Positions 45,411 to 58,489 of a stretch of 64,000 bases of DNA are shown here, in pieces; the first letter of the stretch is position 1, and each line of letters opens with the position of its first letter. The notes under the pieces were generated by a model. It worked only from the letters and a program-made list of their open reading frames with translations. It was not told the origin of the DNA and did no database searches. The translations under genes were made by a program, and so were the position numbers. This DNA is from Acestrorhynchus altus (Eukaryota > Chordata > Actinopteri > Characiformes > Acestrorhynchidae), in the NCBI GenBank assembly GCA_034509495.1, contig CM067507.1, positions 20,887,121 to 20,951,120 of the forward strand. Direction: 5' to 3'.

Positions 45411-48400
45411 AACATAGCAATATTACAGTACTAAAAGAACATCTACCCAGTCCCAACAGTGTGACCTTTCAGACGCCTAAAATGAATAATAACAACCTAT
45501 TTGACCAAAAAAAAAATACAGCAATACAAATTGGCTGAATTAAGTTAAATTTATTCTGAAGATATATCGAATTCTATTTGAGTTCTTTCTTGGGTGTCAT
45601 GTGCTTCATATTTTTCTGGACTTCATTGCATCAACAAATGAAGCAATAAAACTGATCTGAACTGAACTGCCAAGATATGTGGCAAAGCTCACAGTCCTTC
45701 TTGATGGATGGGGTTAGTGGGTAAAATTCTGAGGTTCTTTTCACTTTTCCTATGTGTGGCAAAGGTGCAATAAACTTTGAAGCTTGAATGAGAGAAGCAT
45801 GCAGTTGAAATGCACTGTGCAATTCAGTTAATTGCAGGGAGTCGGCAATTACAGTTGCTATAGATAAAACTCTATCATGTGATTATCATTCAAAGGGTGG
45901 AGAATCCTCAGAGTAGGGAGTTTCTCTCTCTCTCTCTCTCTTTCTTTTTTGCTATTGGTTGGCACTGCACCAGAGCTAGCAAAAATCTCTTCAACCATCT
46001 GTCGTTAACTTGCCTCCCTCTTTAACTTGCATGTAAAGACATCAGCAAACTTAAATCTACAACACCAAGAGTGTTTGCTCATTAGCTCTCCTCCATCTAG
46101 ACTATGGTTTCAAGCAAGTGCTAACATGTTTACTGGTATTTCAACTGTTGCTGTAATTCAAAGCTAAGGTAGCCTACTTTTGGAGACTTTTATGGTAATG
46201 TGTTTATGCTAAATTGAGGTTTGGGAGGATGCCAGCAAATGTACTGTGTTAAGCACGGAGAAGTTATGAGTCTCTGTGTAAGAATTCTGAATATCTGTGA
46301 AAACACACTGATATTTGAGGCCATGGTTAAGTGATGCTTGGAAACATATCCATGGCTAGGGACTATATCATACTGTCATGTGACAGTAATTTGTTTGGGT
46401 CTACTTTTGAGAAAAGCAGTAATAAAAATGTTGACTATTAAACAACAGAACATCTTTTAAAAGTCGAACTTTGTACAGAACTGTTTCTTTACATGCAGGA
46501 GAACTGAGTTTTGGACTGGTCTGTGTACATTACGGACATCATTTCTCATTGTTGGAACGAACCAGCTGTGTCAAGTCGCACTACATCATCTTATGATAGT
46601 GGAATGCAAAAGCAGAGTTCCAAAAAATCTTTTCATTGTTTAAATTGCTGCCTTGGGTTTGAAACAAATCTTAGACATATCATAACTCTCCAACACTTGT
46701 ATAACAGGACAGGAGCGTATGCACTCTTAAAAATGAAGTCTTTCATTCCATAATGCCCCTTATTTTTATTATTAGGGTTTCCTTGAGTATCAGATTTTCT
46801 CCCAAATTTAGTCATTTTCAAATGCCAACTACTAGTCTACTACTCAAAACCAACTGTGCTCTTTGGACTTCAGCCACAGATGGCTACCCAGCTGGAATTT
46901 CACAGTTGAATCAACAGTATAGTCATGGCTGAATGAATGATGAAAAGTGAATCAACACTGACGTTGCAATGTCGTTTCAAAATTGTTTCAACATGATTTC
47001 AATGTTGTTATCAATATTACAACTCAGACTTTCAAATGTGATGTTCATTTATTTATTAGGTGTTTTGTTCATCTTTTCACAACCTGTAATGTTGTTACCC
47101 CAGTTTATTCGTGGCTGGTAGTCAAGGTCTGTAGAATGTCAGATGGCATGAATGGATATGACCATAGACAAAAATAAGGATACAGAAATTAGGTGCTCTG
47201 GTGAGTTAATTGTGTGACACAATGACAAACAGAAAAGAAAATGAAAAAAAGTAATATTTACAATATGTACAGCAGGTCAAGCTCTGACAGCTCAACAATG
47301 TAAGTTTTGCATCTGCTCATTTACATACACCCTCCACTCATTGCTACCAACATCTAGACAGGTGAGCCAGGTGTGAGTACAGCATAGTTGCCCAGATTGG
47401 GAATCATACCCTAGCCTCCCATATGGCTTGCTGGTGGTGTTATCTCCAACCACATCACTATATTCAAATTCATCTAAACACATTTATTAAAAGAACAGTC
47501 TTTAGGTAAGCTACCAGGCTGATGGTGAGCACATCACACAACCATTTAACTTAAAATATTTTCTCAATGTTTCTAGTTTCATAGTTTCAACATTCAAGCA
47601 ACAACTAACATTATTTCAATCATATTTCAGTGCTGTCTCTTGACATTCAATTGCTGGGGCAATCAGAAGCTCTGAAAAAATATTCAACACAACAAAGCAC
47701 ATTTGTACTTGTGTTGCATTGAAATGTTGTATTGCATTGTAAACTGTATGACACTGAAAAGCAAAATGTCAATGCCTTTTGCAACCAAACCCTTAAAATG
47801 AAGACATTAAAAAGGTTATTTAAATCAATGTTCTAGAAGAACCACTTTTGGTTTCTTGGTATCCTTTAAAGAGTCCATTTTTAAATGATGTGCAAGTGTT
47901 GGGAACTTGTAAGTTAAGTTTTAAGGCACCACCACTAACACTAGATGTAAGCTAAGATATTTTTCAGGGCACTTTGATTTTTCCTTCACATTTTGCACAT
48001 AGCGAAGTGATTTGGAATGATGCCATTTTCTTCCAACCTTTTGACCTCAAACTATTTCCACAAGTTTGCTATGTTTTCTTTGCTTATGAACAGGATTTCA
48101 GAGAGGAATCTGAATGTACAGTATGAGCATTGGAAAAGCATCATCTGCACAAATAGTAGGCTATTTAATACAGTCACACTGTTACCACTCAGACATTTTG
48201 AATTCCATGTGCTTCAGCCATGAGCCAAGATCTGTAATTGGGATTTTGGGCACACTGACAAATTGGTGGGCTCTGAAGGTTCAGCACTCATGTTTGGCCA
48301 CTGGAGGACTGTAGACGGCTCATTAAACTCAATGGACTGCAACCAAAATGCACTTGCAGATAAACTTGTTTGAACAAAAGACCCACTGGAATTTGATCAG

Positions 48401-49076
48401 TCACGCTAGTCCCCTCAGCCTCTTTTGAGCCATAGGAACGGTCTCTCCTTACACGCTGCATTCCAGCTGTGCAGCTGTGGCTTGGGTGCAGAGAAACATG
48501 CAGGAGTATGGTGTTTCTTAGCCATCCCTAGATGGTTCTGCTCACACTACACAGCAGTCCACTATTATCAGCTGTTTCACATCATCCTACAGACCTAAAG
48601 CACAGCATTGCGTACAGTATATACATTGTACAAAGTGGCTTATTTGTCCACTTGGTGTTGGTGACTGTGCAGATTGACATTGACATTTTAGTTAGTTTTT
48701 ATTCTTATGTACAGTAAATGGTTGTACTATTTATTAACTACATCATGTACAGATAATATATATTGAAACTAGAGATATTATATTAAGACCCCAACAGTGA
48801 TGAGTAACAGTTAAAAATTAAAAGTTTATGTTTGCACAGTTTTAAGCATAAGCGTGCCAAAGAATGGTTCAATGATTTGATGCTGCCATGTTTCGATACA
48901 ATATCACAGTTTAACAGTATTATGCAATGTTATGAGGTTTTATCTTGTGTGAGGTTAAACACTGGTCAGCATGTTAAATTAAGGCAAAGCATGAGAGTAA
49001 GTGCCTGATAGATGGGACATACCATCTCCAAAGTTGTGTGGACATTTTACTTTCCTCAATCCACAGTGTCAAGTAT
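45411..49076. other. Intergenic DNA, no gene recognised
   Basis: It contains a short (TC)n run at 45922-45942. Sequence around 46960-47040 has repeated 'tttcaa...ttgttt' words that may be a decayed MITE. Nothing else supported. Confidence 0.45.
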
Positions 49077-50630
49077 AGCACACCTGGAAAGTATTCATAT
49101 TCACATTTTGCACAATTTGTTTTGTTACAGCCTTATTTCAAAATATATTAAATTAATTTTCCAACTCAAAATTCTAAACACAATTACCCAGAGTGACGAA
49201 GTGAAAAATGTTTGTCTAAAATATTTGCCTAATTCAGAAATAAAAACAAAAGTATAATGTACATTCGTATTTACAGCCTTTGCCATGACACTCAAAATTC
49301 AGTTCAGGTGCATCTTGTTTCCACTGATTCAGTTGGACATGATTTGGAAAGACACTCATCTGTTTATATAAGATCTCATAGAAGGCATGTCAGAGCACAA
49401 ACCAAGCCATGAAGTCTAAGGAGTTTTCTGTAGACCTCAGAGACAGGATTGCATTGAGACACAAATCTGGGGTAGGGTGCATTGAAGGTCCCAATGAGCA
49501 CAGTGGCCTCCATCATCCATAAATGGAGGTTTGGCACCATCAGCACTTTTCATACAGCTGGTTGCCTGGACAAACTGAGTGATCATGGTAGAAGGATGTT
49601 AGTCAGGGAGGTGACCAAGATCCCAATGATCATTCTGACAGAGCGCCAATATTGTGGAGAGAGGAGAACCTTCCAGAAGGACAACCATTTCTGCAGCACT
49701 CCACCAATCAGGCCTGTATGGTAGAGTGGCCAGAAGGAAGCCACTCCTCAGTAAAAGACACGACAGCCCATCTGGAGTTTTCCAAAAGGCACCTAAAGGG
49801 CTCTCAGACAATGAGAAATAAAAAGACTTAACTTTTAACCAAGCATCATTTCTGAAGGAAACCAGGCACTACTCATTCCTAGACAATACCATACCTACAG
49901 TGAAGAATGGTGGTGGTAGCATCATGCTGTGGGGATGGTTTCTGCAGCAGGAAGTGGGAGACTAGTCAGGGTCAAGGGAAAAATGACTGCAGCAATGTAT
50001 AGAGACATCCTTGATGATAACCTGCTCCAGAGCACTCTGTACCTCAGACTGAGACAAAGATTTATCTTCCAACAGGACAAGTCTGTGAATGTCCATGAGT
50101 GGGCCAGTCAGAGAAAAGACTTAAACCCTATTGAACATCTCTGGAGTCATCTTAAAAAATGGCTGTGCACTGATGCTCCCCATCCAATCTGATGGAGCTT
50201 GAGAGGTTCTGCAAAGAAGAATGGGAGAATGTGTGCCAATCTTGTAGCATCATACTCAAAAACACTTGAGGCTGTAATTGCTGCCAAAGTTGCTTCAAGT
50301 ATTGAGCAAAAGCTGTGAATACTTATATGCTTTATATTTCTGTGGGGGGGGGGGTTTATATAAATTTGCAAAGATTTCAGACAAACTTTTCTGACTTTGT
50401 CATTGAGGGGAATTGTGGGTAGAATTTATTTGAGGGAAAATTTTATTTGATTGATTGATATACACTTTCTTGATCCCTTGGAGGGAAATTCATTGGAAAA
50501 CCAATAGCAGTATACATGAGGTAAGGATGGAAGAAAAAACACATCTAGCCTATGTTCCAGGAGGAGCATAATTGAATCCATTTCAATAAGGCTGTAACAT
50601 AACATAAAATGTGCAAAATGTGGAGCGCTG
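49077..50630 (+). mobile_element. Nearly full-length decayed Tc1-type transposon with an inserted LINE tail
   Basis: Left end near 49079 ('cacctggaaagtattcatat'), right end near 50630 ('gtggagcgctgtatatactg'), a decayed inverted repeat. Transposase pieces lie in order: the DNA-binding start ('ccatgaagtctaaggag' near 49408), VPMSTVASIIHKWRFGT (49485-49535), NTIPTVKNGGGSIMLWGWFL-type core (about 49885-49950) and DLNPIEHLWSHLKKW (about 50120-50165). The segment around the second Asp is partly deleted and there are several frame breaks. An antisense LINE tail (50448-50573) interrupts the right end. Confidence 0.87.
50448..50573 (-). mobile_element. LINE 3' tail inserted in the Tc1 element (antisense)
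   Basis: On the - strand it ends 'gaatttccctccaagggatc' then 'aagaaagtgtatatcaatca', an ATCA-type tail. Tc1 text resumes on the other side ('ttgaatccatttcaataagg'). The same type of tail closes the LINE fragment at 2859-3360. Confidence 0.65.
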
Positions 50631-50634
50631 TATA

Positions 50635-50880
50635 TACTGTGAACACATCATAGAAGGCATTACCACCCACTGTGGACATAGCAATGTTTGGTAATTATCA
50701 TGAACCTCAGTGTGTGGCTAGCATTGATGGCACAAACAAACAAGCAATCTAGCACAAATCACATCCACATTCTGTGCAAGAGGCTAACATGCATAGGTTC
50801 TTTAATTTGCATGGGATATGGCAAAAGTGGAACATGGTTACTAATTAGTATCCCATAACTTTTGGGGTTCCAGTATATAT
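50635..50880. repeat. Dispersed repeat, copy 2 of a pair
   Basis: It starts 'acatcatagaaggcattacc' and shares further words with 31708-32030, ending with 'ggggttccagtatatatatg'. Identity of the family unknown. Confidence 0.5.
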
Positions 50881-52103
50881 ATGGTCTGCAGAGTAGATCT
50901 ATAGGTGCTGTGAAGCTCATGTGCTGAAATGTGCATCTGAAATGAGTGCCCCTTCTTTAAGTTCTATGTGATACAACAAAAATACAAAGGGGGTGGTGGT
51001 GGGGGGGGGAGCAGTCATGTTACTGGTTTAGGCAATTATGGCTTGTTGACTCAAATAATGGGTGGATTGTATCTGTATTTTGGAAACATCTGCTCAAAAT
51101 TTACTTTAAAACTCAATGGAGTGAGTGGATAGTTCTTTAACTTCTTTATCCATATTCAAGTTTTGAGGAATGTAATTATTCCCAGTGCATCTGTGTAATT
51201 TTAATCCTGTCTGATTTTGCCATTTTTTCACTATTCTTCAAAATAATCCCATAAAAATTAAGCAGTTTATATTAATCGCTTGCAAATTTATATTTAAACT
51301 CCAAAACCTTATTCTTGTAATAGATCAGTTCTTCCAAAAATCTCAGTTTGCATTGTAATTGTTGAATAATTCTAATGTGGAATTTAAGAGCATACAGAAC
51401 CATAAATTATGCATATGAAAAAATAAAGGTACCAAATTAAAGGGACCTCAAATTGTATGCTCAACCTAAGAAGCATTTAGGAACATTTATTATTAACGTG
51501 AAGGGTGAATGCTTTTTTTTTACTAGCAGTAAGACTGGTAGCAAGGCATCTCTCAGCCAGCTGGAAACCAGACAGTATCCCTCATGCATCACTGATCCTC
51601 ATGGCCCAGAGCAGCCCACTGCTGTGTTCTCTCCACTACCTTGATATGCACACAGCTTTTAGACTGTTCACATGTGGAGAGATCAAAGTAAAAAGTAATT
51701 TTGCTTCCTGAAACTGAACTAGACTTGAATTCTTCTAGGGATCTTAATAGTTTAGCCTTAACTCAGGGCACGTGCACAGAATACACAGGTAACTTTCCTA
51801 TGTGCTGAACACAAAAACTGGAGGATTAGAAACCATTCAAGCATCAAAAACCACTGCTGGGTGTGTGTGGCCTCTTTAAGAGAGGAAGTGTAAACACAGC
51901 TGACACTTTGTCACAGAGGGAAATAAAGGGAAAGCTTCCTCCCACCTGCCAAAGCTTTATTGACACTGGCCTGCCTCCAACCATGCAAAAATAAAAAATA
52001 AATCCCCAAAAGCCAATGGAGCCAAAGTGATACTGCAGACATGTTTACACATATAGATATGAATATGTACACTCACAGATTGTGACACTCCCTACATGAA
52101 CAC

Positions 52104-52105
<2 letters not shown>
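50881..52105. other. Intergenic DNA, no gene recognised
   Basis: A stretch at 51850-51990 is relatively GC-rich and packs AGGAAGTG, GTAAACA and CAGCTG within 20 bp, which could be a regulatory cluster. No coding segment supported. Confidence 0.4.

Positions 52106-52162
<57 letters not shown>
52106..52162. repeat. (GA)n microsatellite
   Basis: About 28 uninterrupted GA units. Confidence 0.95.
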
Positions 52163-52165
<3 letters not shown>

Positions 52166-52499
52166 CGGGTAGCGGGCCTGCAGGGGTGGTTGGGTTCAAA
52201 GAGCAACTGATTACATCAAAATGCTAAAAGTCCGGATCTGTCATCTGACCTGATTCACATAGCTGGGAAACTCCAATATCTACATTGCAATTTCATTTAA
52301 CCTTTAGAACCCAAGGCCAATTTTATGTGTTTGTAGTTTGATGTATGATGTTTGATTCACCAAAAAAGTATTTATAGGAGACAAGCACACATACCAGATT
52401 TTGTAATTTTATTAATTATTTATAATGGTTAGATTAATTAAATATAAATTAATACAAATTTCTAAAATTATGTTTATATCAGTATTAACCAGGAATTTA

Positions 52500-52960
52500 T
52501 TCAGAAACCTTTCAAGCTCCATTGATTGGATGGGGAGTGTCAATGCACAGCCATTTTTAAGTATCTCCAGAGATGTTCAATCAGGTTTAAGTCTGGGCTC
52601 TGACTTGGCCACTCAAAGACATTCACAGAGTTGTCCCAAAGCCAGTCCTTGGCTTAGGGTCATTGTTCTGTTGGAAGATAAACCTTTATTCTACTCTGAA
52701 GTCCAGAATGTTCTGGAGCAAGTTATCATTGAGGATGTGTCTGCTGCAGAAAAGTATCTCCACAGCATGATGCTGCCACCATCATGCTTCCCTGTAGGAA
52801 TGGTATTCTCCTTTCTCCACAGAGCAATGTTAGTGCTCTGTTAGTTTACCACAGTGATACTCCAGTCAAGTTGTAGAAACATCTGAAGGATGATCAGTGG
52901 AAACAAGATGCACCCAAGTTCAAATTTTGAGTGTCATGGCAAAAATGTGAATATTCCAAT
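52500..52960 (-). mobile_element. Internally deleted Tc1-type transposon remnant
   Basis: Read on the - strand it matches the 49077-50630 family. It includes the catalytic-core text ('ccacagcatgatgctgccac' on the + strand), the NPIEHLW region ('agagatgttcaatcaggttt') and, after a deletion, the 5' leader ('ggatgatcagtggaaacaag', 'gagtgtcatggcaaaaatgt'). Confidence 0.78.
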
Positions 52961-55250
52961 GAGTGACTTACACGTTTTCTCATATTACAGGGGCAGGCCA
53001 TAGTAGTGTTAGGAGACTTGTCCAAGGACTCTTATTGGTGTAGCACAGCATCTTCCACATGGTGTGGTGACTCACCAGTGGTGTTATCTGTTGCACCACA
53101 CCACACATGTATTTGTGTGCATGTTATTGATTTTAAACAAACTTTTCTCACTTTATATTGCATGTAGATTTTGATGGAATACTTTACTGGACAATTTGTT
53201 TTACTGGTTTGCAATTGCGTCATTGTGCTGTGATGTGATCTTTTGATTACCATGGCGCTGCATAATAAATGTACACTATACACTGTGCATGATCAAAAGA
53301 GCGTCAGAACTTTTGTAACTATTGTAATTCTTTACACATGTAAATTTAGAAATACAACTTTTTCTCTTTCTGTTCACATAGAGAAAAGTATGCGTAAACA
53401 GAGCTTCTTGCCTCTGCAGGTGGTGTTCTCATGTTGTGTGGCTTTGTTGTGCTCAGTTGGCTAGCTCAGATTCTTTCAAGTGTTTTGAGAGAGTTTCACA
53501 GTTACTCTCAGTAGCTCAGCATATACTATACTGTTTTGAGGAGAAGACTGTATATGTGCTGTTTATTACAGAACAGAAGCTTGTCTCTTCTCCTTCAAAG
53601 CTCATTTTACACTCCTACTCCTTTTCGGCACCAAAGCCTAGGCAGAAAAATACAGTTGAAGGCAGGCGCCAAGGCACAAAAGCATTTCAACAGATGGGAC
53701 AGTTAAATTATTATTGTTCTGGCCATCAGCAGGGGGGCACTGCTTTTCTTACTGCATAGCACGAGGTGAAGTGTTTCCATTTCCCCCCAAAGGAGTGTTA
53801 TGCAAGGCTCTTCTCCTGCTATTTCTTCTTCATGTGCTGACAAATTGTTTGTGCATCTACTCCAGCTTATCCATAATTCAAAACTTCATATTTCATACTG
53901 ACTGTTTGAGCTTCCACTCCATCATGCTGTCCTGCGTCCAAATATAATATTGCTAAAAACAACTTCAAGCTACAAGTTGTCCAAAAAAGCTCCATTTTTG
54001 GTAGCTGAATTTAATTAAGGCAGGAAGCGATGGTATCAAACTAATATTATGGATTTCAAGCAGATCTCTTACTGTTGTTATTTTAGACAGCTTAATTTGA
54101 ACAGTCTGTGACACTTCCACAAAATCACGAAAGATATAGAGTTTCCTCCACATACTTCAAATATATGCAGTAAAGGGGAAAGGGATGTTTTTTTCAGATT
54201 CTGCCACATCCCTTTGTAAACACTAGAATAACCCTAACCCAAAAACACATGCATACTATTGTGTCCAATAGTATGTGAACACCATCATTTTTTTTTTTTT
54301 TTTTTTTTTACTGAATAAGCTCATATAGCTAGCATAATAGAAAAACTACCAAAAAAGGGAGCATAAAGTCACCAAACCCTCAAAAAACACTGGTCAGAAG
54401 AGTTTACTACCCTTAGCTATATGCTGTGTAGTAGTAGAGTTGTGTTCTCCAGAATAATGGAGCACAATTTAGTATCTATAGGATGAGTTAAAATTAAGCT
54501 TGTCATCTAGGACATAGTTTCTCAACCTGTCGGCCGGGGACCACCAGTGGGCTGTTACACACTCTCTACTGGTCCACAGGCCCATGCTCATGGTGAGGCA
54601 GTAGTGTATAGTGGGCTGGAAATGGCACTTTAAATCATAATCATTAAGTTGAAAAATGATGGAGAAGTGGATTTATTAGATAGACTGACAGCTTATCCTT
54701 CCTCAAGTGCAAGATTTACTCAAGCTGTTGATGTTTAATTATGCTTTATATTGAAATGAGAAATGGATTATAATGATTCAATAAATTGAGGACAGAGAAA
54801 ATACATGTTAGAGCCATGTGCATAACCATATCCACCCAGTACTTATTGCATTTTGGAGCAGTGTGGTGCCTCTGGGCCCCTAGCATCATCTCAATGGCAT
54901 GTTGTCAATGACTCAGGCTAAACTGTGATTAAGATGGCCCCGGAGGGATGGGCTTTATGAAGGGACGCTGTGGTGCTCTCAGGCTGAGCAGGGACGACTT
55001 TTTTTTTGTTATGGTTACCAGCACATCATCACAGAATTTGGACTCTGTTTTGTCTTATTTCTCTGAATTCTCTGAGTGATTAGTCAATGAGGATGTACGC
55101 AATGTTCGGCAAAACATGAAGAAAACATTCTGACCAATCTTCTTTCTTAACGATCAAACTGTGAAAACAGTGATGACACAAATGAGGTATAATCTTAAGA
55201 ACACATGACAGCATGTACTGATGTCAAAAACACAGAACAACTACAGATAC
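52961..55250. other. Intergenic DNA
   Basis: A T-run lies at 54289-54310. Sequence near 54510-54600 ('agtttctcaacctgtcggcc') might be the end of another hAT copy, without a visible partner. No gene recognised. Confidence 0.45.

Positions 55251-55336
<86 letters not shown>
55251..55336. repeat. (GATA)n microsatellite
   Basis: About 21 uninterrupted GATA units over 86 bp. Confidence 0.97.
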
Positions 55337-55404
55337 GCCATTAGTAAAACCTTCAGCTGTTTAGGATCAATATCTATTCATAGAAGCCATTGTATTTCAA
55401 CATT

Positions 55405-55745
55405 TCAGCTGTTTTACTTACGGTGTTATATTTGCTTCTAGAATTTGCTGGAATTTCATTGAATCTGTTCTTCCCTCTCCTTATGAAATGTTCCCATGTC
55501 ACTAGCTACAACGTAATCCCAAGCATGATTGATCCACCCCAATATTTAATGGTCGGAGTGGTGTTCTTTTCATGAAATTCTGAGCCCTTTTTTCTCATTG
55601 TGCCTACTCATTGTATCCAGAGTTATACTTTAACCTCATCGGTCCACAGGACTTTTTTCCAAAGTGCATCAGATTTGTTTAGATGTTCTTTTGCAAACTT
55701 GAATCATGTGGTGAGGACACAGGAAAGGTTTTCTTCTGATGAGCA
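55405..55745 (-). mobile_element. Tc1-type transposon fragment (same family as 16157-16905)
   Basis: It shares 'aatttcattgaat', 'gtgttcttttcatgaaattc', 'ctcatcggtccacaggactt' and 'ttcttctgatga' with the copy in sh3d21 intron 14. Only the middle of the transposase region remains. Confidence 0.75.
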
Positions 55746-56559
55746 TTATTTGTGCAGGTGTCACTGTGCAGTAGAACAATGTACCACTTCAGAGTACTGT
55801 AATGTCACAGCAATGTGTTTAACGGTACAGCTGTTTTAATCCCATGCCCAGCAAGTATGACCAACAGAGCCTACAGTTTCATGAGCCAGGCCACTGAAAT
55901 GCACACACAGACTAAGATAGATCTGTATCTGGAGGAGGCAATCTATGTGCATTTCCTTGGTGGCTAGCTAAGGATATGGTGGCACCTTCATCCAAAACAC
56001 TGCAACAAAGAGGCAACAAACAAGGCCACTGGCACTCCACCCAGGTCTCATTGTGGTGAAGCTGACAGAGACAATTACACCCAATGAGGCTGTCTATCAC
56101 ACTGCCATGTCCAGCCAAACCCACACAGGGTCCATCACCATTTAGCGGAACCCACGGAAGACCATAATGAGCACATAGCAGTGCTTTTCTCTCTGTAGGG
56201 AAAAGCAGAAGCTGAGAGGGATCAGTAAAAATAGCAGCTTTTGCCACAGAGCTTCACAGGCTGTTATTCCCCACTAGGCTGGAATAACTCTCCATCTCTC
56301 TTTTCTCTCTCTGGATTCCAGGAAACCAAGAGTCACCTTCACAGTCACAGGGAATAAAAAGCAACAAACATTGCAAACACCAATGCCATGTCTGATTGAG
56401 CAGGATATACATCATCTTCTGCTTACAGAACACTTTTTTCAAAAACTTGGGCCATTTCTAATAAGCATATTGAGTTGCAAGGACACACCTACACATACGG
56501 GTTTATATTTATTCAGCATCAGTATAAGTATATGTAGTCATATGTTCTATGCATGGTGA
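55746..56559. other. Intergenic DNA, nothing recognised
   Basis: A 111-codon open frame on the - strand (56247-55912) has no recognisable domain and no supporting splice pattern. Confidence 0.45.
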
Positions 56560-56895
56560 CATGGTGGCACAGCAGGAAGTGCATGTGTGCTGAGCAGTGC
56601 CAGGGGCCTGGCGTTGTGGTTTTGATCATCACTCTGGTCACTGTCTGTGGGGAATTTGGTATGTTTTTCCCATGTCTGCGTGGGTTTCCTCTGGGTACTC
56701 TGGTTTCCTCCTACCTTCCAAAACACACATGGTAGGTGAATTATCTATGCTCAATTGCCCCCTGTATGAGTGAATAGGTGTGGGCTATGCACTGGCGCCC
56801 TGTCCAGGGTTTATGGAAAGGGCTGCTACATTGCACCCAATAATTCCAATAATACTGCATAGGCCAGGGGCATGTATTTGTAGAGACCCAGGGAG
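56560..56895 (+). repeat. Dispersed repeat with 'GTGGCACAGCAGG' head
   Basis: The words 'ggtggcacagcaggaagtg', 'catgtctgcgtgggtttcct', 'tctggtttcctcctaccttc' and 'tggcgccctgtccagggttt' identify a repeat found across fish genomes. Related debris is at 19010-19165. I do not assign it to a class. Confidence 0.6.
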
Positions 56896-57594
56896 GCTGC
56901 ACTCGTTTCAACCACTCAAAAAAGGGTTATTAGAAAAAAATGTTTTGTGGTTCATAATGCGTTTCACGCATATATTCTGTGTATTGTCACAAAAAACATG
57001 TGTATACTTTTATTTTTATTTTTCTACATGATCAGGAAGCAGCAGCTGCTCTTTGCACTGTGCAAATATTTTATGATGAATTGACAGAATTGATAGAATC
57101 ACTCCTTTTAGAAATGACTAAAAGAATACGATCTCTTTGCATGATTGAAACTTAAAATATAAACAGTTCTACTACTTCTAGGTATACTGTATATCACTAT
57201 ACAAAAATTAAAACAAGCATCTATGTTTTTATTTTTTGCACCATTATTACTTAACAGTTAGTTCTGGCAAGCTGATTGGTTGAGAAGCATACGAATTGGG
57301 CTGTGATCTCACCACAATTGCATGTTGTTTTCATGAACACTGTATCACAAAATGAAAGTTAATACATTTAGATAATGGTGGTGGATTCAGAGATGGGGCA
57401 GCTTGCCCTGATTTTCCAAGTAAGGAGCTACCAGCTGTGCAGTGAGTGAGTGGTGTTCATTAGCCTTTCCTCCTTTAAAACTGAACTAAACCTTTCTTGT
57501 CTTAGTAGTTGTGTTTCGTCCCCCAGTGTAAAGCATCCTGGGTTTGTGAAAGGCACTATATAAATTGAACTTATTATTTTTATTATCTTACTAG
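56896..57594. other. Intergenic DNA with a short retroposon tail
   Basis: At about 57528-57590 'gtaaagcatcctgggtttgt' then 'gaaaggcactatataaattg' followed by TTATT repeats looks like the 3' tail of an L2/Maui-type retroposon. The rest is unassigned. Confidence 0.45.
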
Positions 57595-57860
57595 CATTTC
57601 TGTCACAATTTGATTGCAAGTGGATGATCACCAACACACTTCATCTCCAAATCCCCATCTCATCCCAGAAGCATTGGATGGAGGGCCACCATTCCAGAGA
57701 ACACATTTCAAAACCCTCTTGCCCAGATCTTGCATTAGGCATGATACCAACAGGTTCAGTAGGTTGGCAGAACGTCTCTACAGGGACTAGACAAGCTGTG
57801 TGTATACATCTGCTGAATGCATTCATTAGAAGGTGTGTCAAATATTTGGTGCATTTAAAT
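57595..57860. mobile_element. Nonautonomous DNA-transposon fragment (third copy)
   Basis: It shares 'tttgattgcaa', 'tggatgatcaccaacacact', 'ctacagggactagacaagct' and 'gctgaatgcattcattagaa' with 45040-45410, and 'aggtgtgtcaaatatttgg'-type text with the 10280 end. There is no coding capacity. Confidence 0.6.
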
Positions 57861-57966
57861 GCATAATAATTTGATGGGCTTGATCTGGAATTCTTTTTTT
57901 TTGTTTTTGTTTTAGCAGACTGAAGTATATTCCTGTTTTTGATTTTTTTCTGAAAATGTATGAGAA

Positions 57967-58006
57967 CTCTCTCTCTCTCCCTCTCTCCCTCTCGCTCTCT
58001 CTCTCA
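57967..58006. repeat. (CT)n-rich microsatellite
   Basis: An interrupted CT/CCT repeat of about 40 bp. Confidence 0.85.
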
Positions 58007-58489
58007 TCCTGTACTTTGATGCCTCTCATACCGATGAGCCGTCAAAGATTAGGAGCCACTTTAACTTTTGGCTCATTCATTACAGCATGTTTACTGCATG
58101 TACAGTGAGAAAGCCTGTTTGTACAAAGGGAACTTTCATCATGTGGGGAGAGAGAACAGTTGGTACAAAGAGAGCAGAAGAAACAGATGCGCAACAGTTC
58201 TAAGCAGTCTTCACATTAATATTTATTGTTAAGGTATATACAGTTGGCATGGTTGCTGTACAGTATATATAGTAAAACCATTCAAGCCAGAGATTTATAT
58301 CACACATATGAGCAGCCTGCATTCCTTTTATAGTATCTATCACCAGCAAATTATACACCCATGTAGCCATCCTGAATTGGCATTTGATAAACAAACCAAC
58401 AATAAAAGCTTTTCCTAAAATTATAACTCTTCAGTCATAAAATCTTGACATGGTGGTAGATAAATGGTAGCTAAAGCATTCAGGAGTCT

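Noticed and set aside
54289..54600. Further MITE or hAT ends near a T-run
   Set aside because: Only one terminus-like word is visible, with no partner or target duplication.
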